Source of the DNA: Actinoplanes xinjiangensis
GTDB lineage: Bacteria; Actinomycetota; Actinomycetes; Mycobacteriales; Micromonosporaceae
Length of the DNA: 64,000 bases
Assembly: GCF_003148685.1 (NCBI RefSeq)
Contig: NZ_QGGR01000013.1
Location: 124,001-188,000, forward strand
Direction: 5' to 3'
Position numbers and translations under genes: made by a program. Positions 34,085-42,843 of this stretch are shown piece by piece. The notes beneath the pieces are model-generated. The model searched no databases, had not been told where the DNA came from, and saw only the letters and a program-made list of their open reading frames with translations. Position 1 is the first letter of the stretch, and each line of letters opens with the position of its first letter.

Positions 34085-35830
34085 ATGACGCGAGATCAGC
34101 ATGAACCCGTGAGCGGTGACCCGAAGGTGCTGCGCCGCAGAGTCGTCCTGGCAGCCATGGGGGCCGTGCCGGTCGCCACGGTCGCGGCCTCGGTCATCGG
34201 GGCCACGGACGCCTCGGCCGCGGCGGCGAACATCAACCCGTCGGTGTCGCGGCAGACGATCAAGGGCTTCGGTGCGATGGCGCACGCGGCCTGGATCGGC
34301 GACCTGACCGCCGCTCAACGGACCACGGCGTTCGGCTCCGGCAACGGCCAGCTCGGGTTCTCCCTCCTGCGGATCCCGGTCGGCGAGAACCAGGCGGACT
34401 GGAGCCGTGACCTGGCGACGGCCAAACGCGCCGTCGAACTCGGCGCGACCGTCTTCGCCTCACCGTGGAACCCGCCGGCCGGCATGATCGAGACCTTCAC
34501 CCGCAACGGCCAGCCCAATCAGAGGCGTCTCAAGGCCGGTTCGTACGGCGCCTACGCCGCGCACCTCAACGACTTCACCGTCCACATGCGCAACAACGGG
34601 GTGAACCTGTACGGCATCTCGGTGCAGAACGAACCCGACTACGCGTCGGAGTGGACATGGTGGACTCCCAGCGAGATGACCAGGTTCCTCCGGGAGAACG
34701 CCGGCTCGATCAGCACCAGGGTCATCGCACCCGAGTCCTTCCAGTACGTGAAGTCCGTGTCGGACCCGATCCTCAACGACCCGGCGGCGCTGGCCAACGT
34801 CGACATCATCGGAGCCCACCTCTACGGCACGCCGTACGCCAACTTCGCGTACCCTCTGTTCAAGCAGAAGGGTGCCAGCAAAGAACTCTGGATGACCGAG
34901 GTCTACTACCCCAACAGCAACACCAACTCCGGCGACGCCTGGCCCGAGGCGCTCGACATCGGCGAACACCTCCACCGCGCCATGGTCGACGCCGAGTTCC
35001 AGGCGTACGTCTGGTGGTACCTGCGGCGCAGTTACGGACCGATGCGCGAGGACGGCCAGATCAGCAAGCGCGGTGCCGTGATGGCGCAGTTCGCCAGATT
35101 CGTGCGCCCCGGATATGTGCGCATCGACGCGACGGCGAACCCGGCGTCGAACGTCTACGTCTCGGCGTACCGCGGCGGCAACACCGTCGTCATCGTCGCG
35201 GTCAACAAGAACACCTCGGCGGTGAGCCAGCAGTTCACCCTGGCCAACACCACCGCGTCCGGCAGCGTGGCGAACTGGGTGACCGACGGCGGCCGCAACG
35301 TCGCGGCCCAGAACGCGCTCACCATGTCGAACGGCTCGCTCACCGCCACCCTTCCGGCCCGCAGCGTGACGACCTTCGTGGCACCGGTGAGCGGCACCAG
35401 CACCGGCGGCAGCATCTTCAAGCTGGTCAACGTCAGCACCGGCCTGGTCGTCGGCGTGCGGGACATGTCCACCGCCGACGGGGGCCTGGCGGTGGGCTGG
35501 GGCGACACCGGCACCGCCGACCACCACTGGGCGAGGATCGCCGACGGCGACGCGTTCCGGTTCCGCAACGTCAACAGCGGCCGGGTCCTCGGCGTCGACG
35601 GCATGTCGACCGCCGACAACGCCAGGGTCCTGCAATGGGGCGACACCGGCACCGCCGACCACCGGTGGACCCTGGTGGCCAACAGCGACGGTTCCCACCG
35701 GATCCGCAACGCACACAGCGGCAAGGTCCTCACCCTGCTCAACGGCTCCAGCACCTGGGGCACCCAGGTCGTCCAGTACGCCGACAACGGCAGCGCCGGC
35801 AACAACTGGCGCCTGATCCAGGTCGGCTGA
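34085..35830 (+). CDS. secreted GH30 (subfamily 8-like) xylanase with ricin-type C-terminal domain
   Basis: 581 residues from ATG 34085 (AGGAGG upstream). A Tat-like signal (LRRRVVLAAMGAVPVATVA) leads to the GH30 barrel: TIKGFGAMAHAAW, acid/base E183 in SVQNEPDY, nucleophile E272 in WMTEVYY, then the beta-sandwich side domain. Residues about 440-581 form a ricin-like trefoil with repeated WGDTGTADHxW in place of the usual QxW. GH30_8 enzymes cut glucuronoxylan at MeGlcA branches; whether the MeGlcA-binding residues are kept I cannot verify. A 13-bp hairpin follows the stop. Confidence 0.88.
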   Translation: MTRDQHEPVSGDPKVLRRRVVLAAMGAVPVATVAASVIGATDASAAAANINPSVSRQTIKGFGAMAHAAWIGDLTAAQRTTAFGSGNGQLGFSLLRIPVGENQADWSRDLATAKRAVELGATVFASPWNPPAGMIETFTRNGQPNQRRLKAGSYGAYAAHLNDFTVHMRNNGVNLYGISVQNEPDYASEWTWWTPSEMTRFLRENAGSISTRVIAPESFQYVKSVSDPILNDPAALANVDIIGAHLYGTPYANFAYPLFKQKGASKELWMTEVYYPNSNTNSGDAWPEALDIGEHLHRAMVDAEFQAYVWWYLRRSYGPMREDGQISKRGAVMAQFARFVRPGYVRIDATANPASNVYVSAYRGGNTVVIVAVNKNTSAVSQQFTLANTTASGSVANWVTDGGRNVAAQNALTMSNGSLTATLPARSVTTFVAPVSGTSTGGSIFKLVNVSTGLVVGVRDMSTADGGLAVGWGDTGTADHHWARIADGDAFRFRNVNSGRVLGVDGMSTADNARVLQWGDTGTADHRWTLVANSDGSHRIRNAHSGKVLTLLNGSSTWGTQVVQYADNGSAGNNWRLIQVG

Positions 35831-35834
35831 CCCT

Positions 35835-35879
35835 CGATGGCGGGCATACCGGGGCCGGAGCTCGGCATGCCCGCCATCG
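35835..35879 (+). terminator. hairpin downstream of the GH30 gene
   Basis: CGATGGCGGGCAT (35835-35847) pairs perfectly over 13 bp with 35867-35879, with a 19-nt loop, starting five bases after the TGA. There is no T-tract. It is the likely GH30 terminator. Confidence 0.6.
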
Positions 35880-35969
35880 GATCTTCGCCGAACCGGGGAA
35901 TCGGTTTAGAAGCGGCGATCGGTGGCATTCCCTGTCCGGCGGGAGACGGCAACGGGACGGGAGAACACG

Positions 35970-36365
35970 GTGAACGACACCCGGGTCAGCGGCGCCTACA
36001 CCTTCACCGGGCCGGCCGAGGTGGTCTTCGACGTGCTGACCGACCCGGACCGGGCCGCACGGTGGCTACCGCCGGACGTGCACCCCGAGTCGGTGACGGT
36101 CCAGCAGGTCACGGTCCGCGAGGGGACACAGCGGCAGCGGTACGGGGTGGAGATCCTCCCGGACGACCTGCGGGTCAGCTGGCACCCGCTGGACGGAACC
36201 GGTCCACGGGGCGGCGCCCGGGTCGAGGACGGCCCGTCCGGTGGCAGCGTGCTGCATGCCGAGGTCACCGCGCCGGGCGCCGACGAACAGACCGTCCAGC
36301 AGCTGCTCGACGAGGCCATGCGCAATCTCCAGCGCGATGTCAGCGACAACTTCAACGCCGGGTGA
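35970..36365 (+). CDS. SRPBCC (START/Bet v1-like) family protein
   Basis: About 131 residues from GTG 35970, with GGGAGA before it. The fold pattern is clear: SGAYTFTGPAEVVFDVLTDPDRAARWLPP start, central strands, and a C-terminal helix (TVQQLLDEAMRNLQRDV). Members bind hydrophobic ligands or act as Aha1/polyketide-cyclase-like proteins; the role is unknown. An in-frame upstream start at 35922 has no ribosome-binding site. Confidence 0.8.
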   Translation: MNDTRVSGAYTFTGPAEVVFDVLTDPDRAARWLPPDVHPESVTVQQVTVREGTQRQRYGVEILPDDLRVSWHPLDGTGPRGGARVEDGPSGGSVLHAEVTAPGADEQTVQQLLDEAMRNLQRDVSDNFNAG

Positions 36366-36434
36366 CGACCCCACCGAACGGTTCATCCGGGCCTGGCCGG
36401 GGCACTGTAGAGACTTCAAGGTTAGGAGATCCCC

Positions 36435-36593
36435 GTGCGTGCACTCCTGGTGACACTCGGCATCGTCGCTGTCGTACTCATCGTCCTCGGTCTGGTCGTC
36501 AAGGCCGTCAAGTGGCTCATCATCCTCGGGCTGATCGCCCTGGTCGCCTCGATCGCCCTGGGCGTCATCAAGGGCCGCCGGGCTTTGCGATAA
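36435..36593 (+). CDS. small membrane protein (52 residues)
   Basis: GTG 36435 follows TTAGGAGATCCCC. The product is two hydrophobic segments joined by KAVKW (VTLGIVAVVLIVLGLVV and LIILGLIALVASIALGVI) with a basic tail (KGRRALR). This pattern recurs in small actinobacterial membrane proteins of unknown role. Its 3' end overlaps the convergent membrane-protein gene by 26 bases. Confidence 0.75.
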   Translation: MRALLVTLGIVAVVLIVLGLVVKAVKWLIILGLIALVASIALGVIKGRRALR

Positions 36594-37617
36594 CCCGACG
36601 ACCACGTCCGGCTCGCGGCCCGGTCGCAGACACGCCGGATCGGCGGCATTCCGCTGCTCGCCGACCCGGCTGGGTCGCCACGATGTATCCGGCGGTGGTC
36701 ACCCCCACGGCCACGCCCCAGCTGAGGAAGACCAGCAGCGTGGCGACCGTCGCCCAGCCCTCACGGATCTGCGCCCAGCTCTGCTCCCCGTCCAGCACCT
36801 GACCGGCGAACGCCCCGAAGCTCAGCACGCCGTAGGCCACCAGCGTGATCGCCACGGTCCCGGCGGGTAGCACCGCCAGCAGCCGCGGAACCCGCCGGCC
36901 GCCCAACCCCGGCAGCCATGGCGGGTACTGCTGTCCCCACCGTTGCACCAGCCCGAGCACGAGCAGCGCGGCCAGCGGCGGCACCACGGTGAGCGCCACC
37001 CCGGTCGCCGTCGACAGGTCCCCGTCGGCGCTGTGCAGCTGCTGTTCGGAGATCCCGAACGGTACGCCGAGAACCCACAGCCCGTGCGGTACGGCCCAGC
37101 CCACGATCGGCAGCGCCACCGCCACGTACGCCCAGCGTCGCGCCCATTCCGGCGCCGGCTGGTATTCGGTCGGCGCCGATCCGCGGGGCGACCCCACCGC
37201 GTGCGCCAGCCCGGCGAAGGCGATGCCACCGGCCAGCAACGCGACCCGGCCACCGAGGTCCCGCCAGTCGGTGGGCTGCCCCGCGATGCCCGCCGGAATC
37301 TCGAAGAGCAGATGCAGCGGAAAGGCCAGGATCAGCAGAATCACGGCCGCGATCCAGGTCACGGCGGCTTTCCATCGATCCGTGTACGCGATGACCACCG
37401 CGAGGGCGACGCAGAGGCCGAGCGCGCCCCACCCGGCCACGAACGGCACCGTGGCAACCTGGTCGGCGCCACACCCGCGGGCCGGATGATCTCCCAGGTC
37501 GGTCCGGTCACAGACGGTGTACCCCCACCGGCCGCCGGCGATCCAGAAGAGCCGGAGCGCCATCTCACCGGCGACGAAGACCACACAGGCTGCCGTAAAA
37601 ACACGACGTAGCGACAT
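36568..37617 (-). CDS. multi-pass membrane protein of unknown function
   Basis: About 349 residues from ATG 37617. Roughly eight hydrophobic segments are spread from residue 5 to 325, with a GGRWGYTVCDRTDLGDHPARGCG loop containing two cysteines after the first. No transporter motif is recognised. The C-terminal tail is strongly basic (GRGRRVIAKP). The gene overlaps the small membrane protein gene tail-to-tail. Confidence 0.78.
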   Translation of the reverse strand: MSLRRVFTAACVVFVAGEMALRLFWIAGGRWGYTVCDRTDLGDHPARGCGADQVATVPFVAGWGALGLCVALAVVIAYTDRWKAAVTWIAAVILLILAFPLHLLFEIPAGIAGQPTDWRDLGGRVALLAGGIAFAGLAHAVGSPRGSAPTEYQPAPEWARRWAYVAVALPIVGWAVPHGLWVLGVPFGISEQQLHSADGDLSTATGVALTVVPPLAALLVLGLVQRWGQQYPPWLPGLGGRRVPRLLAVLPAGTVAITLVAYGVLSFGAFAGQVLDGEQSWAQIREGWATVATLLVFLSWGVAVGVTTAGYIVATQPGRRAAECRRSGVSATGPRAGRGRRVIAKPGGP

Positions 37618-37724
37618 GCGTCGATCCTGTGAGAAGCCCACTGTGAACTGACTGAGCCGCTCTCAGCCGCTTCCCAGCGCCGACGCGGGTCAGTACCGCG
37701 GCGAAGACGGGCGACCTTCGGAAC

Positions 37725-38087
37725 TCAATCGGTGCCGTGGTCCTTCGGTGGCTGAAGCACGCAGAACTCATTGCCGTCCGGGTCGGCGAACACATGCCAG
37801 CTCCACCCGAACTCCTCGATCGGCTCGTCGGTCTCGCGCCGGGCGCCGAGCGCGACCACCCTGGCCGTCTCGCTCTCCAGGTCCGGGACGCGCAGATCGA
37901 GATGCATCCGGTTCTTCGTCACCTTCGGCTCCGCCACCTGTTGCAGCAGCAGCTCGACGCCGTTGCCGTCGGCCGGTATCAAGCTCTGATAGCGCCCCGG
38001 CGAAGCAGGCTCCGCGTGATATCCGAGCACACCGCACCAGAAGGTCGCCGACCGCTCCAGGTCGGAACAGTCCAGAACCATCGCCAA
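37725..38087 (-). CDS. VOC superfamily (glyoxalase/dioxygenase-like) protein
   Basis: 120 residues with the VOC pattern: MVLDCSDLERSATFWCGVLGY start, NRMHLDLRVPDLESETARVVALGA middle, and WSWHVFADPDGNEFCVL end with the metal-binding E/H-type positions. The closing in-frame TGA upstream leaves TTG 38087 or ATG 38081 as starts. It is a single-domain protein, so probably a dimer; the substrate is unknown. Confidence 0.85.
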   Translation of the reverse strand: MAMVLDCSDLERSATFWCGVLGYHAEPASPGRYQSLIPADGNGVELLLQQVAEPKVTKNRMHLDLRVPDLESETARVVALGARRETDEPIEEFGWSWHVFADPDGNEFCVLQPPKDHGTD

Positions 38088-38218
38088 CTCGACATCTGCT
38101 CACCCACCGAAGCGAGCCGGTCCGCCACTCATGACAGCACGCTACGCAGAAGTTCTCATGACGGTGACGCCACCCCCGGAACGAACGATGGGTTGATCGG
38201 CAGCCGGGCAGGGGACCG

Positions 38219-39190
38219 CTACTTGGCGTACAGCTCTGCCATGGTGTGGAAGGCCCGCTTCGGTTCGAGGCGACCGTCGGCCGTCACCTTGCAGACTCCG
38301 AATCCGGCCATGTCGAGGTCCAGATGCGGATCCGGGTGGTGCGGGCTGAGGTAGCTCGCGAACGTGAACCAGAACGCGGTGTCCACGCCCTCCCGGTCGA
38401 AGGCGCCGATCAGGCGGCGGAGGTAGCGGGCCGGCTCCTCCTCGTCGCGGACGTGGTCGCCGGGAATCCGGGGCGGGTCGGCGTCGTGATCGACGATGTC
38501 CCAGCCCATGCCGCCCCGGGCCGCCGCGCCCCGGTACGTGCAGCAGCCGAACTCGGTCACCGCGAGCGGTTTGCCGTGCCGAAGGAACTGCTGCACGGCC
38601 GGCCGGAAACCGGGGTCGTCGGGATCGACGTAGGCGTCGACGCCCACGATGTCGAAGGGCGCCCAGTCGAGCTCCTCCCAGGTTCCGGAGGCATAGGTGA
38701 TCCTGCCCCGGAACCGTCGGCGTACGGTCGCCGCAGTGTCGGCGAGCAGCACGTTCAGGGCGGCTGAGGCGTCCGCGAGCCGGCCCACCGCCTCGGGTTC
38801 GCCACCGGCCAGGGACCTGATCCGGGCGAAGGTGTCGGCTCCGGGGAGGAAGCCCGCGTTGAAGAGGCTGATTTCGCATCCGGCGACGAAGACCGCGGCG
38901 CCGGCGGCCTCGGCCCGGTCGGCGCAGTCGGCGAAGTACGGCAGCAGCTCCTCGGCGGTCTGCTCGCAGGGGAACGGGGAGAACCAGACCTCCAGCCCGG
39001 CGTCGGCGGCGTACCCGGCCGCGACCGACAGTCGTTCGGGATCGCCGCCGGTGATCCGGACGGCGTCGCAGTGCAGGTCGTCGGCGATGATCCGCATCTC
39101 CCGCCTGACTGCGCCCGGGTGGAGGCCGGGCCGGGTGTTCCGTCCGCCGGGCGTGAATCCGGTGTCGTAGGTGATGCCCTTGGCGCGCAC
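38219..39190 (-). CDS. TIM-barrel glycosidase-like protein (often labelled abortive-infection protein)
   Basis: 323 residues from GTG 39190 (AAGGAG upstream), no signal peptide. GYAADAGLEVWFSPFPCEQT, VAGCEISLF (possible acid/base Glu), FDIVGVDAYVDP, PLAVTEFGCC (possible nucleophile Glu) and TAFWFTFASYLSP fit a clan GH-A barrel. Homologues are sometimes called abortive phage infection proteins, but nothing in the sequence shows phage defence; the glycosidase fold is a better guide. Confidence 0.7.
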   Translation of the reverse strand: MRAKGITYDTGFTPGGRNTRPGLHPGAVRREMRIIADDLHCDAVRITGGDPERLSVAAGYAADAGLEVWFSPFPCEQTAEELLPYFADCADRAEAAGAAVFVAGCEISLFNAGFLPGADTFARIRSLAGGEPEAVGRLADASAALNVLLADTAATVRRRFRGRITYASGTWEELDWAPFDIVGVDAYVDPDDPGFRPAVQQFLRHGKPLAVTEFGCCTYRGAAARGGMGWDIVDHDADPPRIPGDHVRDEEEPARYLRRLIGAFDREGVDTAFWFTFASYLSPHHPDPHLDLDMAGFGVCKVTADGRLEPKRAFHTMAELYAK

Positions 39191-39307
39191 GAATGCTCCT
39201 TCTCGGGTTGTCGAACCGCAGACGGAACATTAGGAAGAAGGCGAAACCCGGTCCACCCCGGCGGACGGGGGAAATCGATGTCTCCGCAGTTCACCGGCGC
39301 ACTCGTG

Positions 39308-39370
39308 ATTGCAATGACGATCCGGGTGAAAGCACGCGCGTTGCAACGGGTAGCGACCGGCGCCCATACT
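39308..39370 (+). promoter_or_regulatory. promoter with paired TTGCAA palindromes upstream of the HTH_38-MarR gene
   Basis: ATTGCAAT (39308-39315) and CGTTGCAACG (39339-39348) are palindromes with centres 32 bp apart, about three helical turns. The second overlaps a possible -35 TTGCAA (39341-39346); an 18-nt spacer and CATACT (39365-39370) follow. AAGGACG then precedes ATG 39405. The layout suggests cooperative autoregulation. Confidence 0.5.
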
Positions 39371-39404
39371 GGCGGCCGGCGGACCGTAGGGAAGGACGCA
39401 CGGC

Positions 39405-40109
39405 ATGCCCGGACGCAGGCTGACCGGCACCGACCGGCAGCGGATCGCCGCCGGTCTGGCGCGGGGACGCGACTTCGCGGAGATCGCCGGCGAGCTCGGC
39501 CGCCCGACCTCGACGGTCAGCCGTGAGGTGGCCCGCAACGGCGGGCCGGGCCGCTACAGCGCGGAGTTGGCGCAGTTGGCCACCGTCCGTCGCGCCCGGC
39601 GCCGGCCGCCCGCCCCCGCCCGGGACGCACCCGATGCCGCCGCCGGCCCCGATCCGGACGCGCGGATCGCCCTGGTCACCGATCTCACCGCGGTACTGGT
39701 CGACACCGGCATGCCGCGCACCGCGGCCAGAGTGCTGGCCTGCCTGTTCACCGCGGAGACCGGCAGCGCCACCACCGCCGAGCTGACCGGGCAGCTGCGG
39801 GTCAGCCCGGCGACGGTCTCGCTCGCGGTCGGACTGCTGGAACAGCACGGGCTGATCCGCCGCAGCCGCGACGGCAGGAGCCGGCGTCATCGGTACTTTC
39901 TCGACGAGGACGCGGGTGTCCGGTCCGCTGTCGTCAGCGTCCGCGCCAACCAGCGACTGGCCGCGACCGTGCTGCGCGGCGCCGGCATCCTGGGGGAGGG
40001 CACCGCCGCCGGGGCCCGGCTGGCCTCGGCGGGCCGGTTCCTCGAACAGCTGGGTGACACCATCATCCGGTTCGCGGAACAGCACCGGGTGCCCGCGGGC
40101 GGCGATTGA
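39405..40109 (+). CDS. HTH_38 (IS30-type) + MarR/GbsR-type winged-helix fusion regulator
   Basis: 234 residues. The N-terminal 50 residues match the IS30 transposase HTH (TGTDRQRIAAGLARGRDFAEIA then GRPTSTVSREVARNGG). A Pro/Ala linker leads to a MarR/GbsR winged helix (VLVDTGMPRTAARVLACLF, TAELTGQLRVSPATVSLAV, GRSRRHRYFL). There is no transposase catalytic domain, so it is a two-HTH regulator. It could bind a composite site like the two palindromes in its own promoter. Confidence 0.82.
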   Translation: MPGRRLTGTDRQRIAAGLARGRDFAEIAGELGRPTSTVSREVARNGGPGRYSAELAQLATVRRARRRPPAPARDAPDAAAGPDPDARIALVTDLTAVLVDTGMPRTAARVLACLFTAETGSATTAELTGQLRVSPATVSLAVGLLEQHGLIRRSRDGRSRRHRYFLDEDAGVRSAVVSVRANQRLAATVLRGAGILGEGTAAGARLASAGRFLEQLGDTIIRFAEQHRVPAGGD

Positions 40110-40217
40110 GGCCGCGCATCGTGGCGACGAAAGCTCAGGGGGCGAATACCCGCGACGGTCGGATAGGCGGTCCCGCCGATCGAAGAGGTCGACGAGCCGC
40201 GATGGGCGGGCCCGCGG

Positions 40218-41420
40218 TTACGGTCGGCGCGCGGTCATCGACGCCCGTGCCGATGCCCCCGCGGGCGGCCGGGCTGGTAACCGGGCCTGTAGCCAGGCAG
40301 GGGTCAGGATGGTGTCGAAGGCGAGTTCGGCCGCCCCGCGCAGCGGGCTCGCCTCCCCGACGGTGCCCGCCAGGATGCTCGGTGGTTCGGCACGGCGGAA
40401 CCGCATCAGCTTCTCCGCGCAGGACCGTTCGATCAGGTCACGGCGCAGCCGGAGCAGCTCCACGCCGAGCCCGGAAAGCGTGATCACCTCGGGGTCCAGG
40501 GCGTTGGCCAGCGCGCCGAGTCCGTGCCCCAGTGCTGCCGCGTTGTCGTCGACAGCCCGTCCGGCCCGGGCGTCGCCGGCCTCGGCGCGGGCCAGGATCT
40601 CGCGTCCCGCCTCCCGGCCGCGACCGTGACCGGCTTCCTGCCCCACGTGACGCAGCAACGCGTTGGTGCCGACCTGCAGGCTCCAGCACCCTTGAACGCC
40701 GCACCTGCACCACAGCGGGGAACCGGTCAGCGGCATGTGCCCGAACTCGCCGGCGATGTTGCCGGCACCGCGCTGCGCGTCCCCGCCCAGCAGCAGGGTC
40801 CCGCCGATGTCGAAGTCGATGTGGAAGTGCAGCGCGGTCCCGGCCCCGCGCAGGGCGCCGCGCCGGGCCTCGGCGAGCCCGGCGAGCCTGGCGTCGTTGT
40901 CCACCGTGGTGGGCCACTCGTCGCCGACGTGCTCGGCCAGGTCGACGTCGTCCCAGTCCAGGTGGGAGATGTGCAGGCGGCGGCCGTGGCGGACCGGCCC
41001 GGCCACGGCGACACCGAGCGCGGCGAGCCGGTCACCGGCGTGGCGCCGGGTGGCCGCACGGATCTCGGCGAACACCGCCGGGGTGCGGTCGTGCTCACCG
41101 GACGCCAGCTCGGTGAGCCGCCCGCCCACCTCGATGCGGGCCAGGGTCCAGGTGTCCTCGCGGAGGTCGGCGGCGATGGCGACCGGGCCGTCGGGGTGCG
41201 GCAGTAACGAGGTCGTCGGCCGCCCGCGTCCGGTGGCTCCGGCCGGGACCTCGTGCAGCAGCGCGGCCGCCTCGAGCTCTCCGACGAGCGCGGCGGCGGT
41301 GTTGCGGCCGATGCCCAGCAGCCGGGCCACCCCGGCGCGGGTGAGCGGCTCGTCAGCGTCGTGCACGGCGCGCAGCAACCTCACCAGGTTGTGGATGCGC
41401 AGATCGGCACTGGTCGTCAT
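40218..41420 (-). CDS. ROK family transcriptional repressor
   Basis: About 400 residues from ATG 41420. A winged helix (GVARLLGIGRNTAAALVGELEAAALL) is followed by the ROK sugar-kinase-like fold: IGGTLLLGG phosphate loop, EFGHMPLTG and the zinc site C-x-C-x4-C (CRCGVQGCW). The DIGGT loop lies in FDIGGTLLL, while sugar phosphorylation is not expected of repressors. It is divergent from an MFS transporter, with two 23-bp inverted repeats between; it most likely represses that exporter or permease and itself. Confidence 0.9.
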   Translation of the reverse strand: MTTSADLRIHNLVRLLRAVHDADEPLTRAGVARLLGIGRNTAAALVGELEAAALLHEVPAGATGRGRPTTSLLPHPDGPVAIAADLREDTWTLARIEVGGRLTELASGEHDRTPAVFAEIRAATRRHAGDRLAALGVAVAGPVRHGRRLHISHLDWDDVDLAEHVGDEWPTTVDNDARLAGLAEARRGALRGAGTALHFHIDFDIGGTLLLGGDAQRGAGNIAGEFGHMPLTGSPLWCRCGVQGCWSLQVGTNALLRHVGQEAGHGRGREAGREILARAEAGDARAGRAVDDNAAALGHGLGALANALDPEVITLSGLGVELLRLRRDLIERSCAEKLMRFRRAEPPSILAGTVGEASPLRGAAELAFDTILTPAWLQARLPARPPAGASARASMTARRP

Positions 41421-41436
41421 CGGTACCACGGCGACG

Positions 41437-41517
41437 ATTATGGCAGATTTTGTCCTCGCCGAAAACAAAAGCTTGACCGGCACGTACGCCCGTCTTATGT
41501 TCGAGACGAGAACATAA
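41437..41517. promoter_or_regulatory. divergent ROK/MFS promoter region with two 23-bp palindromes
   Basis: Plus strand, for the MFS gene: TTGACC (41473-41478), 17 nt, TATGTT (41496-41501). The palindrome TTATGTTC-N7-GAACATAA (41495-41517) covers that -10. Minus strand, for the ROK gene: CATAAT (41442-41437) with a poor -35 near 41465. A second repeat TTTTGT-N11-ACAAAA (41448-41470) spans it. Both repeats are 23 bp long, the span of NagC/Mlc sites, as expected for a ROK dimer. Confidence 0.7.
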
Positions 41518-41536
41518 TCCTGAGCCAAGGAAAGAC

Positions 41537-42778
41537 ATGCCTCCTGACACCGCCGTCCTGCGCCGTGCCCGTACCGGCGTCTTCGGCACCTTCGCCACCT
41601 CGGGCTTCGTGATGGGCGCGTGGGCGGCCGCGCTGCCGTCCGTCGACCGCCGCCTCGACCTCGGTGAGGCACGCCTGGGCACCGTTCTGCTGCTCATCCA
41701 GGTCGTCGGACTGGTGACCATGCTGGCCGCCGGGAAGATCGCCGACCGGATCACCAGCCGGAGCCTGCTGCGCTGGACCGGGCCGGCCACCCAGCTGGTC
41801 CTCGTCGCCCCCGCCCTCGCCCCGAGCTACGAGACCCTGCTGGTCTGCGGCGCGATCTACGGGATCGGCGTCGGCTTCGTCGAGGTCGGCCTCAACGCAC
41901 ACTCCGTCGAGCTCGAGCGGTACTACCGGCGGCCGATCATCTCGTCGTTCCACGGTTTCTGGAGCCTGGGCGGCGCCGCGGCGGGAGCGCTCACCTCGGT
42001 CGGCCTCACCCTCGGGCTGGGCAACCAGGCCATGCTGGTCATCGCCGCCCTGGCCAGTGCCGCGGTCTTCGCGGCCTTCACCCGTCCACTGCTGCCGCCG
42101 CCCGGGCAGGCGACCGCCGACAGCACCGGTACGCCGGGCGGCCCGGTCCGGATCGGCGGGCTCGTCCTCGGTGCGATGTTCGTCCTGGGGCTCGGCGGGC
42201 ACCTCGTCGAATCCGGCGCGGTCGACTGGGCCAACCTGCACGCCGCCCGGGTGCTGGACGCCGACGACGCGCTCGCGCCACTGTCGTACACCGTCTTCGC
42301 CGTCGCCATGACGATCTTCCGCCTGCTGGGCGACCCGATCCGGGCCAGGCTCGGCCCCGCCCGCACCCTGCTGGCCGCGGGCACCCTCGCCACCGCCGGC
42401 TACGCCCTCGTCCTGTCCTCGGCGGCAGCCGGTGGACTGCCCCTCGCCTGGGCCGGCTGGATTCTCGCCGGCTCCGGCATCGCGGTGATCGTGCCCGTGC
42501 TGTTCAGCGCCGTCGGCCAAGCGGGCGGCCCGCCCTCGAACGTCGCACTGATCTCGATCTCCGGCTCCGCCGGCCTGCTGGCCGGCCCTGCCGCGATCGG
42601 CTACCTCGCCGAGGCGACGAACCTGACCGCCGGTCTTCTGATCCCGGCCACACTGGCGGTCTTCATCGCCCTGGCCGGGCCGCTCACCATGCGACGGCTG
42701 CTCACGACCCGGGTGCCGGAAACCGACGGTCCCCGGCCCGGCGCTCAGTCTGACGAGATGACCGCCGGAAATCGATGA
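41537..42778 (+). CDS. MFS transporter
   Basis: 413 residues with about twelve hydrophobic segments and the MFS signature between TM2 and TM3 (GKIADRITSRSLLR). Helix 5 area FHGFWSLGGAAAGAL resembles the fucose/glucose-permease-like FHS branch. It has a -35/-10 pair under the ROK palindrome, so it is probably induced by a sugar or its phosphate. Direction (uptake or efflux) cannot be told. Confidence 0.88.
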   Translation: MPPDTAVLRRARTGVFGTFATSGFVMGAWAAALPSVDRRLDLGEARLGTVLLLIQVVGLVTMLAAGKIADRITSRSLLRWTGPATQLVLVAPALAPSYETLLVCGAIYGIGVGFVEVGLNAHSVELERYYRRPIISSFHGFWSLGGAAAGALTSVGLTLGLGNQAMLVIAALASAAVFAAFTRPLLPPPGQATADSTGTPGGPVRIGGLVLGAMFVLGLGGHLVESGAVDWANLHAARVLDADDALAPLSYTVFAVAMTIFRLLGDPIRARLGPARTLLAAGTLATAGYALVLSSAAAGGLPLAWAGWILAGSGIAVIVPVLFSAVGQAGGPPSNVALISISGSAGLLAGPAAIGYLAEATNLTAGLLIPATLAVFIALAGPLTMRRLLTTRVPETDGPRPGAQSDEMTAGNR

Positions 42779-42843
42779 CCGTCGGTACGCTCTGTCGGTT
42801 CGGGTGAGGGGCCTGGATCGGGCCGGGGAGCGGGGACGAGCCG

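Noticed and set aside
33631..34086. Minus-strand open frame upstream of GH30
   Set aside because: No ribosome-binding site, mixed composition and no recognised domain; it crosses the two inverted repeats.
39405..39570. IS30 transposase fragment
   Set aside because: The HTH_38 segment is in frame with a MarR-type domain, has a start and promoter, and no inverted repeats or DDE domain are present.
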